Source: an uncultured Eubacteriales bacterium (GTDB taxonomy: Bacteria; Bacillota; Clostridia; Lachnospirales; Lachnospiraceae). Taken from it: a stretch of 64,000 nt of DNA. The DNA lies in contig CASDTX010000018.1 of the NCBI GenBank assembly GCA_949283695.1, positions 1-64,000 on the forward strand, written 5' to 3'. Positions 16,684-26,256 of the stretch are shown here, piece by piece; positions within the stretch are counted from its first letter, which is position 1; each line of letters starts with the position of its first letter. The notes beneath the pieces were generated by a model, which was given only the letters and a program-made list of their open reading frames with translations, ran no database searches and was not told the DNA's origin. The position numbers and the translations under genes were made by a program.

Positions 16684-16692
16684 TGATACAAT
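16684..16692 (+). promoter_or_regulatory. pyk: Extended -10 promoter of pyk
   Basis: TGATACAAT (16684-16692) is an extended -10 element 34 nt upstream of the pyruvate kinase start. The -35 region is weak (TAGCCG at 17 nt spacing), which extended -10 promoters tolerate. Confidence 0.4.
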
Positions 16693-16725
16693 AGAAGAAA
16701 GTATTTTAACAGGAGGTCATAAATC

Positions 16726-18150
16726 ATGCGGAGAACAAAGATCGTATGTACTCTCGGACCGTCTACGGATAAGGACGATATACTGGAAACTCTGGTCAGG
16801 GAAGGAATGGATGTAGCCAGATTTAATTTTTCTCACGGGACACATCCGGAGCAGAAAGAGAGACTGGATAAGCTCAAAGAGATCAGGGAACGTCTGAATA
16901 AGCCGGTGGCGGCTCTGCTGGATACGAAGGGACCGGAGATCCGGATCCGTACATTTGCAGAAGGCAGAGTGGAACTGGAAGAAGGACAGCCTTTTACGCT
17001 GACGCCGGATGAGATAGAAGGGACAAAGGAGAAAGTATCTGTTACCTACGAAGACCTGTACCGGGATGTGAAGGTAGGCGGGCGTGTTCTGATTGACGAC
17101 GGACTGATCGAGCTGGAAGTGACAGCCATTGAAGGAAAGGACGTGCACTGTGTCGTGAAGAACGGCGGGACAGTCTCGAACCGAAAGGGCATTAACCTGC
17201 CGGGCGTGGAAGTCAGTATGCCATTTATCAGCGAGAAGGACAGAGAGGATATTCTGTTTGGGATCCGGGAAGGGTTTGATTTTATTGCAGCCTCCTTTAC
17301 AAGAACGGCGGAGGATGTGGAAGAGATCCGAACCCTGCTCCGGGAGAACGGGGGAGAACGGATGAATATCATCGCCAAGATCGAGAACCAGCAGGGCGTG
17401 AATAATATCGACAGCATTATCGAAGCCGCGGACGGTATTATGATCGCGCGCGGGGATATGGGAGTAGAGATCCCTCTGGAAGAAGTGCCTGTGATTCAGA
17501 AGAAACTGATTTCCAAGGTATACCATGTCGGGAAACAGGTGATCACAGCTACGCAGATGCTGGATTCGATGATGAAGAATCCGCGGCCCACCAGGGCGGA
17601 GACGACCGACGTAGCCAATGCGATCTATCAGGGCACCAGTGCCATCATGCTCTCTGGAGAGACCGCGGCCGGGAAATATCCGGTGGAAGCTCTGCGGACC
17701 ATGGTCAAGATCGCAGTGCGTACGGAGAGTGATATGCCCTACAGCCAGCTCTTCAGTGTGCGCGAGAAGGAAGGAAAGCCGGATATGACCACAGCGATTT
17801 CTCACGCGACCTGTATGACCGCAATTGATCTGGATGCCAAGGCGATCATCACAGTCAGCAAGTCCGGGCATACGGCGAGGATGATTTCAAAATACAGACC
17901 GGGGTGCCAGATTGTGGGATGTTCGCCGGATGAGCATACATGCCGGCAGCTGAATCTGTCCTGGGGTGTGTTCCCGGTTTATATTAAAGAAGAGTACAGT
18001 ATGGAGATCCTCTTCCTGCATGCGACAGAAGCGGCAGAACGCATGGGATATGTGGAGGAAGGAGATGTGGTCGTGCTCACGGCAGGTGTGCCGCTGGGGC
18101 GCGCAGGCAACACCAACCTGATTAAGACGACGGTAGTGGGCGAATACTGA
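16726..18150 (+). CDS. pyk: Pyruvate kinase
   Basis: 474 residues, the normal length for the form lacking the extra PEP-utiliser domain of some Bacillus enzymes. It converts PEP and ADP to pyruvate and ATP in glycolysis. Visible motifs are RRTKIVCTLGPST at the N-terminus, the NFSHGTH substrate loop, LLDTKGPEIR, the catalytic MIIAKIENQQG-type stretch (KIENQQG), and GVEIPLEEVP. AACAGGAGGT precedes ATG 16726. It has its own promoter and a strong terminator at 18202, so it is monocistronic. Confidence 0.95.
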   Translation: MRRTKIVCTLGPSTDKDDILETLVREGMDVARFNFSHGTHPEQKERLDKLKEIRERLNKPVAALLDTKGPEIRIRTFAEGRVELEEGQPFTLTPDEIEGTKEKVSVTYEDLYRDVKVGGRVLIDDGLIELEVTAIEGKDVHCVVKNGGTVSNRKGINLPGVEVSMPFISEKDREDILFGIREGFDFIAASFTRTAEDVEEIRTLLRENGGERMNIIAKIENQQGVNNIDSIIEAADGIMIARGDMGVEIPLEEVPVIQKKLISKVYHVGKQVITATQMLDSMMKNPRPTRAETTDVANAIYQGTSAIMLSGETAAGKYPVEALRTMVKIAVRTESDMPYSQLFSVREKEGKPDMTTAISHATCMTAIDLDAKAIITVSKSGHTARMISKYRPGCQIVGCSPDEHTCRQLNLSWGVFPVYIKEEYSMEILFLHATEAAERMGYVEEGDVVVLTAGVPLGRAGNTNLIKTTVVGEY

Positions 18151-18201
18151 TCAGGAGCAGCGTGAAGCAGAACGGCCGGATTCGGTACAGAAAATATGCT
18201 G

Positions 18202-18246
18202 GGAGGTCCTTCCTGTTTCCCGATGGGAACAGGAGACCTCCTTTTT
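18202..18246 (+). terminator. Terminator of pyk
   Basis: A long stem with small interruptions pairs GGAGGT and TCCTGTTTCCC on the 5' side with GGGAACAGGA and ACCTCC on the 3' side, and is followed by TTTTT. The remaining gap to 18426 is AT-rich and must hold the next promoter; no clear hexamer pair was found. Confidence 0.85.
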
Positions 18247-18426
18247 CTGCAGAACGCTAAGAAATTTTTAAGATTTATATCAAGTTTTTTTTAACAGCAC
18301 TTTTTTATATTGATGGTAGAAACACAGGCACTTCAGAATGAGAGGCTCTGGAGCACAATGTTTCGGAGAACAGCAGGGGGCGCGGACGTGAGGCGGATAC
18401 CCTGCGGATGAACGCAGGAGGGACAT

Positions 18427-19179
18427 ATGAGAAGTGAGACAGCGAAAGCAGGAGCCCCATCCGGAGAAACCGCTTCGGATGCCGTAATCCTGGTGGTGGA
18501 CGACAATCGGGAGATTGTTTATTCCATCAGTGAACTACTGAAATACGAGGGGTACACGACGGTGGCCGCGTATGACGGAATGGAGGCGCTCAGCGTGCTG
18601 GAACAGGAGCGGGTTGATCTTATTCTGCTGGATGTGATGATGCCCAGACTTAATGGTCTGTCAGCGCTTATGAAACTGCGGGAGAAGTACCGCATCCCGG
18701 TGATCATTCTTTCGGCACGGACAGAAGAAAGCGACAAGGTATCGGGGCTGATGCTCGGGGCCGATGATTATGTGGAGAAGCCCTATAATCCGGCAGAACT
18801 GACAGCCCGTGTGAAAGCGCATCTGAGAAGATACCGGACCTGGGGGTGCGGCGGGCCGCAGGGAGACGAGGACCAGATTGTAAACGGCGGGCTCGTGCTG
18901 GATAAGAAACAGCGGGTGATCATTGTAGAAGGAGAGGAGGTCAGGCTGACAGCCACAGAATATAAGATCATGGAACTGCTGATGGAGCATCCGGGCCAGG
19001 TGTTTTCGGCAGAACAGATCTATGAGAATGTCTGGAAAGAATCTGCGTCATTTACGGTTGAGAATACGGTAATGGTGCATATCCGTCATATCCGCGAGAA
19101 GATCGAGATTGATGCTAAGAGACCAAGATATGTAAAGGTGGTGTGGGGAATTGGATACAAAATGGAAAAATACAGCTGA
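18427..19179 (+). CDS. OmpR/PhoB-family response regulator
   Basis: 250 residues. Receiver domain (about 20-137) with DD at 25-26, phospho-acceptor Asp69 in LLDVMMP and Lys in YVEKPYNP; winged-helix domain (about 150-248). The first 18 residues are an unstructured extension. Its last 29 nt overlap the following kinase gene. VanR/VncR-like by overall appearance, but no resistance genes are adjacent, so the regulon is unknown. Confidence 0.87.
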   Translation: MRSETAKAGAPSGETASDAVILVVDDNREIVYSISELLKYEGYTTVAAYDGMEALSVLEQERVDLILLDVMMPRLNGLSALMKLREKYRIPVIILSARTEESDKVSGLMLGADDYVEKPYNPAELTARVKAHLRRYRTWGCGGPQGDEDQIVNGGLVLDKKQRVIIVEGEEVRLTATEYKIMELLMEHPGQVFSAEQIYENVWKESASFTVENTVMVHIRHIREKIEIDAKRPRYVKVVWGIGYKMEKYS

Positions 19180-20464
19180 GAAGTGGATCGGATTTGGGAA
19201 GGAAAACTGGAAGAGCATAACCGGACTGATTTTGGCGGCAACAGGCATATTTTTCTTCTGGAATATCATTGCGAACAGAAGCCTGTATCCTACCGAGATG
19301 GCGCTGTTCCTGGGGTTTGACGGGAATCTTCTGCTCGGCATCGGCGTGGGGATGATGCTGCGGGAGCGGCTGCGCAAAGAGTACGCAGACTGGGAACCGG
19401 GGAAAGAAGCGGACATTGAGAAGTGGGAGGAGACAGAGCGCAGCTGGAAACGGCGTCTGACAGCGGCGGGGATTCTTGCTCTTCTGCTGGCGTTCTGGTA
19501 TCTGAGCTATCTGATGGGCGGCGGAGTATGGTTTGGCTATGGAGTTTATGTGAATTATGCGTCCGGGTATATTATGATCTTCAGTGTGCTGATTCAATAT
19601 ATTCTCTGCATGGAGGTGCTCGGACGGGTTCAGCGCAGGCAGCTGGAGCGGTTTATGGATTTGCTGGAAGAGAACGTGGCCAGACGCCTGGCCAAAGCGT
19701 TGGAGATCGAGAAAAAGAGTTTGGAGAAGGCGTCGCGCAGTGATCAGCTTCGGGTGGATCTGATCACAAACGTATCGCATGATCTGAAGACGCCGCTGAC
19801 GTCCATTGTGGGCTATCTTGAATTGATCAAAAAGGAAGAACTCAACGACACTGTGCGGGATTATGTAGAGGTGATCTCTGAACGGGCAGAGAAATTAAAA
19901 GAGATGATTCACAGCCTGTTCAGTCTGGCGAAAGCCAGCAGCGGGAATGTGGAGCTGCACCTGGAGAAGTTCGAAGTGAACCGTCTGATCGGACAGCTCT
20001 TCGCAGATATGGAAGACCAGGTCCAGGAGAGCGGACTGGAATTTGTGAAGCGCCTGACAGAGGAGAATACAGAGCTGGTGTCGGACAACAGCTACTTCTA
20101 CCGGATCTGCCAGAATCTGGTGGAGAATGCCCTGAAATATTCGGCAAAGGGGACGCGGGTGTTCGTTAAGACAGAAGTACGTGCGAAGACGCAGGAAGAG
20201 GAGCGCAGGATCTGTCTGGAGATTACAAATACATCAGGCTATCCCATGGACTTTACGAAAGATGATATTATCGAGCGGTTCGCACGGGGGGATCAGGCCC
20301 GCTCCGGCGACGGCAACGGCCTCGGCCTGGCGATCGTCAGCACTTATACGAAAGCCCTGGGCGGAGAGTTTGATATTCGGATTGACTGCGACCAGTTCAA
20401 GGCCTGCCTGATGTTTCCGGCCCCTGAGCGTACGGAGGAGGTATTGACATTTCCTGAGAGCTGA
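19151..20464 (+). CDS. Sensor histidine kinase with four membrane segments
   Basis: 437 residues from TTG 19151, inside the response regulator gene; GGTGGTGTGGGG just upstream may serve as ribosome site. Hydrophobic segments lie near 23-41, 51-70, 104-123 and 138-157, without a large extracellular loop. The kinase core has His210 in NVSHDLKTPL, N box NLVENALKYS and G box GDGNGLGLAI. VanS-like core. The next ATG would remove the first membrane helix, so the TTG start is favoured. Confidence 0.82.
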   Translation: MDTKWKNTAEKWIGFGKENWKSITGLILAATGIFFFWNIIANRSLYPTEMALFLGFDGNLLLGIGVGMMLRERLRKEYADWEPGKEADIEKWEETERSWKRRLTAAGILALLLAFWYLSYLMGGGVWFGYGVYVNYASGYIMIFSVLIQYILCMEVLGRVQRRQLERFMDLLEENVARRLAKALEIEKKSLEKASRSDQLRVDLITNVSHDLKTPLTSIVGYLELIKKEELNDTVRDYVEVISERAEKLKEMIHSLFSLAKASSGNVELHLEKFEVNRLIGQLFADMEDQVQESGLEFVKRLTEENTELVSDNSYFYRICQNLVENALKYSAKGTRVFVKTEVRAKTQEEERRICLEITNTSGYPMDFTKDDIIERFARGDQARSGDGNGLGLAIVSTYTKALGGEFDIRIDCDQFKACLMFPAPERTEEVLTFPES

Positions 20465-20507
20465 AGTATTGTATTAACAACATAATACAATGAAGGCGGT
20501 GAAAGCT

Positions 20508-22148
20508 ATGATCGAGATAGTGATTGGAATTCTTGGGACTGCCCTGTTCATCCAGTTCATATTTCTCATTTCCTATATCGGCATGAAACGCAGGCGGAGA
20601 GCATTTGTGCGGGAGAAATTCGGCAAAGTGCCCAAGCCCAGGGAATGGAATGAGAATATCCGGGGATTCTATGACGTGGTAAGCGACGGAAGCGGCGTGG
20701 ACGACGTTACGTGGAACGATCTGTCTATGAACGAGGTGTTCCAGCGGATCAGCCAGTGCGACACTTCTGTGGGCGAGGAAATTCTATACTGGAAGCTGCG
20801 GAGAAATCAGATGACCGAGGAGGAGCGGCAGCTCTTTGAACGGCGGGTGCGGATGTTCCTGAATAATGAAAAGGAACGGGAGGAGATCGAAGTCCTGCTG
20901 TGCGAGATCGGGAAGAGTCCGGCTTCGTACAGCATACCTGCTTATCTTGACAGTATGGATGTCTATCTTCTGAAGAATATGTGGATCTACAGGGTGATGC
21001 AGGTTCTGCTGGCCGCATCCTTCCTGTTCTTGCTGATCGTTCATAATGATGCGGCTGTGATGCCGTTTGTTGTGGTCAGCGTTGCAAACCTGATGCTCTA
21101 TACCGCGGTCAAGATGAAACACGAAACCGGACTCTATATGGTGGGCACTGCGGTAAGCCTTCTGAGAAGCGGCAAACAGCTATGTAAGCGGAGGGAGATT
21201 GAAGTGTTTTTTCCGGAGCTGAAGAAAGCACTTTCCGGCCTTAAGGGAATCTCCCGGACAGGCTGGTTCCTGCAGTTCCAGCAGGCAGGAAGAGACTCAC
21301 AGGATATTCTGGCGACATTTCTGGATTACATCGGCGGGATTACCCTGTGGCAGGTCACGACCTACGACAAGGTGATGCGCAGACTGAAGGCACAGCAGGA
21401 GACTTACTTTGCCGTGTATCAGTGCATCGGGGAGATGGACGCGGCTCTGAGCACGGCGTCCCTGCGCAAAAGTCTTCCCTGGTACTGCCTTCCGCACTTC
21501 GGCAGCGGGAAGACGATCGAGATGAAAGAGGCCTATCATCCGCTCATCCAGGATCCCGTGGCCAACAGTGTGACGATCGAGAAGAACTGTCTGATTACGG
21601 GTTCTAATGCCTCGGGAAAGTCAACCTTTATCAAGGCTGTGGCGGTCAACGCGATCCTTGCGCAGGCGCTCAATACCTGCGCGGCAGATGTGTGGATCCT
21701 TCCGGAATGCAGCGTCATATCGTCCATGGCTGTCAAGGATGATCTGATGGCGGGCGAGAGCTATTTTATCCGGGAGATCCGGTATTTGAAGAGAATCCTT
21801 GACAGTCTGTGTGAAGAGAAGACTGCACTGTGTGTGATTGACGAGATCCTGCGGGGGACGAACACTGGTGAACGGATCCGTGCTTCCCGGGCGATCCTGG
21901 AATATCTCCTGGATAAGAACTGTATCGCTCTGGTCGCCACCCACGACAAAGAGCTGACAGAGCTTCTCGGCGGGGAGTATGCCAACTATCATTTCAGCGA
22001 GGAGATCGGGGAGAATGACATTACGTTCAGTTATCAGATCCTGAAAGGGCCTGCAACCTCTCACAACGCGGTAAAACTGCTGGAATTCGCAGGATTTCCG
22101 CAGGAGATCATCCGGGCGTCAGAGGAGACGGCCGAAAGGAAAGGATAG
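20508..22148 (+). CDS. Membrane-anchored MutS-like ATPase
   Basis: 546 residues. An N-terminal membrane helix (about 2-26) and two more near 165-210 anchor it. The C-terminal part is a MutS domain V ATPase: Walker A TGSNASGKST, then MAGESYFIREI, Walker B LCVIDEILRGTNTGER and a switch ATHDKEL. The mismatch-recognition domains of true MutS are missing. Such membrane MutS paralogues are common in Firmicutes and their role is unclear. Start ATG 20508 follows AAGGCGGTG; the longer frame adds six codons without a better site. Confidence 0.8.
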   Translation: MIEIVIGILGTALFIQFIFLISYIGMKRRRRAFVREKFGKVPKPREWNENIRGFYDVVSDGSGVDDVTWNDLSMNEVFQRISQCDTSVGEEILYWKLRRNQMTEEERQLFERRVRMFLNNEKEREEIEVLLCEIGKSPASYSIPAYLDSMDVYLLKNMWIYRVMQVLLAASFLFLLIVHNDAAVMPFVVVSVANLMLYTAVKMKHETGLYMVGTAVSLLRSGKQLCKRREIEVFFPELKKALSGLKGISRTGWFLQFQQAGRDSQDILATFLDYIGGITLWQVTTYDKVMRRLKAQQETYFAVYQCIGEMDAALSTASLRKSLPWYCLPHFGSGKTIEMKEAYHPLIQDPVANSVTIEKNCLITGSNASGKSTFIKAVAVNAILAQALNTCAADVWILPECSVISSMAVKDDLMAGESYFIREIRYLKRILDSLCEEKTALCVIDEILRGTNTGERIRASRAILEYLLDKNCIALVATHDKELTELLGGEYANYHFSEEIGENDITFSYQILKGPATSHNAVKLLEFAGFPQEIIRASEETAERKG

Positions 22149-22220
22149 AACGTGGCAGCGGCTCGTTGTGCCGCTGTCTGCTTCGTAATAAAACAGAGCC
22201 GAAAGGAGTAAGAGAATCGC

Positions 22221-24293
22221 ATGATACGGACGGAAATCCTGGCAGAAATGAAAGAGACAGCGGACGCGATATTCAGTCATCCCGAACTGTCGCTGCAAGA
22301 AAAGGAGTCCTCCCGCAGGCTTGCGGAATTCCTGGAGAGATGGGGATTCACGGTGAGCTGGGGCACGGGAGGATTCGAGACAGCATTTACCGCTGAGTGG
22401 GGAGCGGGGGAGCCGGTGATCGGATTCCTGGCAGAGTATGACGCACTTCCGGGGCTTCAGCAGGAGTGCGTGCCAAGACAGAGCGGAGACGGCGGCCCGG
22501 GCCACGGCTGCGGCCATCACCTTCTGGGGACGGCGTGCGCGGGAGCAGCGGCAGCCCTCAAAGAACGGATGGAGGAAGCGGGACTTCCGGGGACACTGCG
22601 GGTATACGGATGCCCGGCGGAAGAGATCGTAGTGGGGAAGATCCGCATGAATGAAGAGGGAGTCTTTGACGATCTTGCGGCGGCGGTAACCTGGCATCCC
22701 TTTGACCGGAACCGGGTGAGCTATGATATCTGGCAGGCTCAGGATATTAAGAATTACAAGTTCTTCGGAACCGCGGCCCACGCGTCGAAACATCCGGAGA
22801 TGGGCCGGAGCGCGCTGGACGCGGCAGAACTGATGAATGTGAGCGTGAACTATCTCCGAGAGCATGTGGCTGATGATGTGAGGATGCACTATACTTATAC
22901 GAATACAGATGGACCGGCCAATATTGTGCCGTCCTTTGCCTCTACGAACTATTTCATCCGATCCGGACAGTGGGAGCGGACGGCCGACGTTTCCGGCCGG
23001 GTGGACGACTGCGCGCGGGGCGCCGCACTGATGACCGGGACCCGGGTGGAGATCGAGCGTGTGACCTGTAATAAAGAAATGAAAGTCAGCAGGACGCTGG
23101 CAGAAATGTTCTATGAGGAAATGGGGAAGATCCCGGTTCCTTCTTATACGGAGGAAGAGCTTGCGTTTGCAGCAGCAATCACAGAGAACGCGGGGCTTTC
23201 GAAGGGGCAGAAGGGATATTTTACCGGGCTGGAGCCTCTCGAGGATCAGCCGGTGCCGCTGGCCATCGGGACGGACGTCTCGGATGTGAGTCACACCGTG
23301 CCGACGATTATGCTGAGCGCAGCCTGCATGTGCCGGGGAACGCCGCTGCACCACTGGGCGGCCGCGGCGCAGGCCGGGATGAGCATCGGCCGGAAAGGCA
23401 TGGAGTATGCGGCGGAGTGTATGGCGGCAGGGGCGTACAGGCTGGTGACGGAGCCGGAGATCCTGGAGCATGCATGGAGAGAGCACAGAGCGGACGGCGG
23501 GTCTGAGGCCCGGTCCGGGAGCGGCTCAGAAGGCGAACAGGAAGTACTGACTGGTTCCCGGCAGGAAGCTGCGGAAGCAGGTGAGAGAGAACCCCGGCCG
23601 AAGAAAATCATCCTGGGCTCTGCGTCTCCCCGCAGACGGGAACTGCTGGCGCAGATGGGCGTGGAGTTCGAAGTCCGAGTCAGCGGGAAAGAGGAAGTCT
23701 ACCGCAGCACAGTTCCGGAAGAGATTGTGAAGGAACTGGCGCTGATGAAAGCGGAGAACACAGCCGAAGAGCTGACGGCAGAGGAACCTGGGACAGAGAA
23801 AACGGGAACAGAGGAGTCGGCAGCAGAAACAGGCGGACTCCCGGGAGCAGACAGGGCGACCGGCGGCCATGGCCGGGACCGGAATCAGATCCTGCGCGGC
23901 CGGATTGTGCTGGGCGCGGATACGGTGGTTGTTCTGGACGACAAGATTCTGGGCAAACCCGCAGATGAGGCGGATGCGTTCCGAATTCTCAGGGGGCTTC
24001 AGGGAAGATCACACATGGTCTATACCGGAGTGGCAGTACTTGATTTCGGGGCAGACGGCAGGAAACGTGTTTACAGTCATGCTGCAGGGACAAGGGTGTA
24101 TGTTCATTCTATGAGCGACGAAGAAATCCGCGGATATATTGCTACCGGGGAACCGCTGGACAAGGCAGGGGCTTACGGCATACAGGGCCGTTTCGCGCCG
24201 TATATTGACCGGATAGAGGGAGATTACTATAATGTAGTGGGACTTCCGGTATCCTATGTCTATCAGATTCTGAAAGAATTGGGGGCAGTGTGA
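22221..24293 (+). CDS. M20-family amidohydrolase fused to Maf nucleotide pyrophosphatase
   Basis: 690 residues in one uninterrupted frame. Residues 1 to about 425 form an M20D amidohydrolase (AbgB/aminobenzoyl-glutamate hydrolase type) with EYDALPGL, metal-site GHGCGHHLLG and PAEEIVVG. After a Ser/Gly/Glu-rich linker, residues 461-690 form a Maf/HAM1-like nucleoside triphosphate pyrophosphatase with GSASPRRREL, LGADTVVVLDD, KAGAYGIQG and IEGDYYNVVGLP. The Maf part carries an unusual acidic insertion at about 512-556, between the first helix region and the GADTVV strand. AAAGGAG precedes ATG 22221. Maf proteins usually stand alone and help remove modified nucleotides. Whether the halves cooperate or merely share a promoter is unknown. 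Confidence 0.85.
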   Translation: MIRTEILAEMKETADAIFSHPELSLQEKESSRRLAEFLERWGFTVSWGTGGFETAFTAEWGAGEPVIGFLAEYDALPGLQQECVPRQSGDGGPGHGCGHHLLGTACAGAAAALKERMEEAGLPGTLRVYGCPAEEIVVGKIRMNEEGVFDDLAAAVTWHPFDRNRVSYDIWQAQDIKNYKFFGTAAHASKHPEMGRSALDAAELMNVSVNYLREHVADDVRMHYTYTNTDGPANIVPSFASTNYFIRSGQWERTADVSGRVDDCARGAALMTGTRVEIERVTCNKEMKVSRTLAEMFYEEMGKIPVPSYTEEELAFAAAITENAGLSKGQKGYFTGLEPLEDQPVPLAIGTDVSDVSHTVPTIMLSAACMCRGTPLHHWAAAAQAGMSIGRKGMEYAAECMAAGAYRLVTEPEILEHAWREHRADGGSEARSGSGSEGEQEVLTGSRQEAAEAGEREPRPKKIILGSASPRRRELLAQMGVEFEVRVSGKEEVYRSTVPEEIVKELALMKAENTAEELTAEEPGTEKTGTEESAAETGGLPGADRATGGHGRDRNQILRGRIVLGADTVVVLDDKILGKPADEADAFRILRGLQGRSHMVYTGVAVLDFGADGRKRVYSHAAGTRVYVHSMSDEEIRGYIATGEPLDKAGAYGIQGRFAPYIDRIEGDYYNVVGLPVSYVYQILKELGAV

Positions 24294-24320
24294 AATTCAC
24301 ACTGCTCCTTTCACGACTGC

Positions 24321-24352
24321 AGCGCCGGTTCAGACCGGCGCTATTGTTATTT
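24321..24352 (+). terminator. Terminator after the amidohydrolase-Maf gene
   Basis: AGCGCCGGT (24321-24329), loop TCAG and ACCGGCGCT (24334-24342) form a perfect 9-bp stem followed by ATTGTTATTT, a modest T tract. A second small palindrome, GTGTGAAATTCACAC, sits just upstream. Confidence 0.6.
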
Positions 24353-24501
24353 CCGGCGGCAGATGTTATGATACAGGAGATGCGGCGCAGGGACGAATCC
24401 TGCGGCGGAGCAGATCGGGCGAAATGATGCGGCTGAGAGGAGGATGCCTCTTATGACCGGCGCTGTGTACGAAATGTGAAGAGAGAAAAGGAGCTGCGTT
24501 C

Positions 24502-25515
24502 ATGACAAAAAAACTAAAAAAAGAAACTACAGCAAAGAATCCGTCTGCCAAGGATACGGTCCGCAACGGCAGGAAAAAAGGCAGGTTTCAGAGGCTGGCT
24601 GAGGCACTGTCTATGGAGCTTCGGGAGCACAGAAGTTCGTTTATTGTATATTTTACCCTGCGTTTCCTTGTCATTGTGATGATGATTCTGCAGCTGCTGA
24701 ACCGGAATTATGAGAATGTATTTCTCTGTGCTCTGACCCTGCTGCTTCTGATTGTGCCGAGCCTGGTTCAGATTACGTTCCGGGTGGAACTGCCAACGAC
24801 TCTGGAGATTATCATTCTGGTATTTGTATTTGCGGCGGAGATTCTGGGAGAGATCAGTGAATTCTATTTGATGTTTCCCTTCTGGGATACGGTGCTGCAC
24901 ACGCTCAACGGATTCCTGGCGGCAGCGATCGGATTCTCCCTTGTGGATCTGCTCAACCGGAGTGAGCGCACGGTGTTTCATCTGTCGCCGCTGTTTACGG
25001 CGATCGTGGCGTTCTGCTTCTCTATGACCATTGGAGTGTTATGGGAATTCTTTGAGTTTGGGATGGATCAGCTGCTCGGATACGACATGCAGAAAGATAC
25101 CGTGATCCATATGATTCGCTCCGTGACGCTCGATCCGGCCGGACATAATGTGCCGTATACGATCTCAAATATTACAGAGACCGTGGTCAACGGACAGGAA
25201 CTTGGGCTGGGCGGGTACCTGGATATCGGCCTGATCGACACCATGCAGGATCTGATCGTTAATTTTATTGGAGCTCTGGTGTTCTCTGTGCTCGGATTTT
25301 TCTATGTGAAGACCCGGGGCAAGGGGACGGTGGCAGGAAGGTTCATCCCCAGGAGGAAGGCGGAGGACCGGGACTTCCTGCGGATCGTCGGAGAGCAGGA
25401 AGCCGGGAAAGCAGAGTCAGAGCCCGGGAGCAAAGAAGAACGAAAAGAGCAGATAGAAGAAAATATATTAATGTCTGAAGAAACGGAAAACGATCTTCCA
25501 AACCAGAAAGAGTAA
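24502..25515 (+). CDS. Multi-pass membrane protein, DUF2238/YjdF-like
   Basis: 337 residues with a basic N-terminus and about six hydrophobic segments between 55 and 275. The stretches WDTVLHTLNGFLAAAIGF, GVLWEFFEFGMDQ and DTMQDLIVNFIGA resemble the DUF2238 (YjdF-like) family. A charged Glu/Lys-rich tail (285-337) ends it. AAAAGGAGC precedes ATG 24502. Its 3' end overlaps the convergent gene by 48 nt, and the overlap falls in the disordered tail. Function unknown. Confidence 0.6.
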   Translation: MTKKLKKETTAKNPSAKDTVRNGRKKGRFQRLAEALSMELREHRSSFIVYFTLRFLVIVMMILQLLNRNYENVFLCALTLLLLIVPSLVQITFRVELPTTLEIIILVFVFAAEILGEISEFYLMFPFWDTVLHTLNGFLAAAIGFSLVDLLNRSERTVFHLSPLFTAIVAFCFSMTIGVLWEFFEFGMDQLLGYDMQKDTVIHMIRSVTLDPAGHNVPYTISNITETVVNGQELGLGGYLDIGLIDTMQDLIVNFIGALVFSVLGFFYVKTRGKGTVAGRFIPRRKAEDRDFLRIVGEQEAGKAESEPGSKEERKEQIEENILMSEETENDLPNQKE

Positions 25516-26163
25516 GAATGCGCCCAATATGCTGGCAGCGATGTACAGCAGGATTACCGGGATATTTCCCAGATATGGGATCAGGTCACGGAAGACGATC
25601 TGCTGCATCGGATAGTTCGGATTGATGTAGAACATGTTGATCGTGCCAAAGCGGTCCAGGGTCAGGTTGAGGACTTCTGCCGTGCAGCAGCACCCGAGGT
25701 ACAGTGCTGTAGCGTGAAGGAAGGGGCGCAGAGGAAACGGACGCCGGAAAGAAGGGGACGGCTGAAGTCTGCCGTATGTGATCCCCGCCCCCACGCCGAC
25801 CAGGATGAGGAGGATATGCCACAGGTAGGAGTGAAGCGTCAGGGGTGCGGCAGGATAGTGCAGGCCGCTCTGGTCCGCGAAGGCCGCCAGTCCGCCCAGC
25901 AGCCCGTAGCACATAAGAAAGGTAAGCAGGGCCCGGCGGATTCTGTTCTGGCGGAACCAGGGATAGAGGAGAAGAACATACATGGGGATGCTGCAGAGCT
26001 GAAATGGAAAATACCACCAGTTATAAGCGCCGCCGCCCACGGAGAACGTCAGCGTCAACTGTTTCCAGAGTTCACTGCCCAGCATGAGCACGCCGCATAG
26101 GAAAAAGAGCCTGTCGGACAGGCCGGGAAATGCGTTCCCAAGCAGTCTTATTTTCGATTTCAT
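25468..26163 (-). CDS. YwaF-like (TIGR02206-type) membrane protein
   Basis: About 231 residues with seven hydrophobic segments. WWYFPFQLCSIPMY and LHSYLWHILLIL recall the YwaF/TIGR02206 family of integral membrane proteins of unknown function. ATG 26163 follows AAGGAAGTG; the longest frame adds six codons at 26181 without a better site. The C-terminal helix is encoded across the overlap with the convergent gene. A promoter lies at 26257-26285. Confidence 0.6.
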   Translation of the reverse strand: MKSKIRLLGNAFPGLSDRLFFLCGVLMLGSELWKQLTLTFSVGGGAYNWWYFPFQLCSIPMYVLLLYPWFRQNRIRRALLTFLMCYGLLGGLAAFADQSGLHYPAAPLTLHSYLWHILLILVGVGAGITYGRLQPSPSFRRPFPLRPFLHATALYLGCCCTAEVLNLTLDRFGTINMFYINPNYPMQQIVFRDLIPYLGNIPVILLYIAASILGAFLLFLVWKIVFRFFRH

Positions 26164-26256
26164 TCGGTTCACTTCCTTCATTCGTCCGGCATTCCGTCCG
26201 GAATGTCTTACCCCCGGTTAATACTTACAATAGATTATACCGCAAAAGCAAACGAA

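Noticed and set aside
16717-17871. 384-codon minus-strand frame opposite pyruvate kinase
   Set aside because: Antisense shadow of a highly conserved gene, no motif of its own.
22154-22178. Stem-loop CAGCGGC/GCCGCTG after the MutS-like gene
   Set aside because: No T tract and short stem; not strong enough to call a terminator.
22119-23486. 455-codon minus-strand frame opposite the amidohydrolase
   Set aside because: Low-complexity Arg/His/Pro composition typical of an antisense shadow; the plus-strand frame has clear enzyme motifs.
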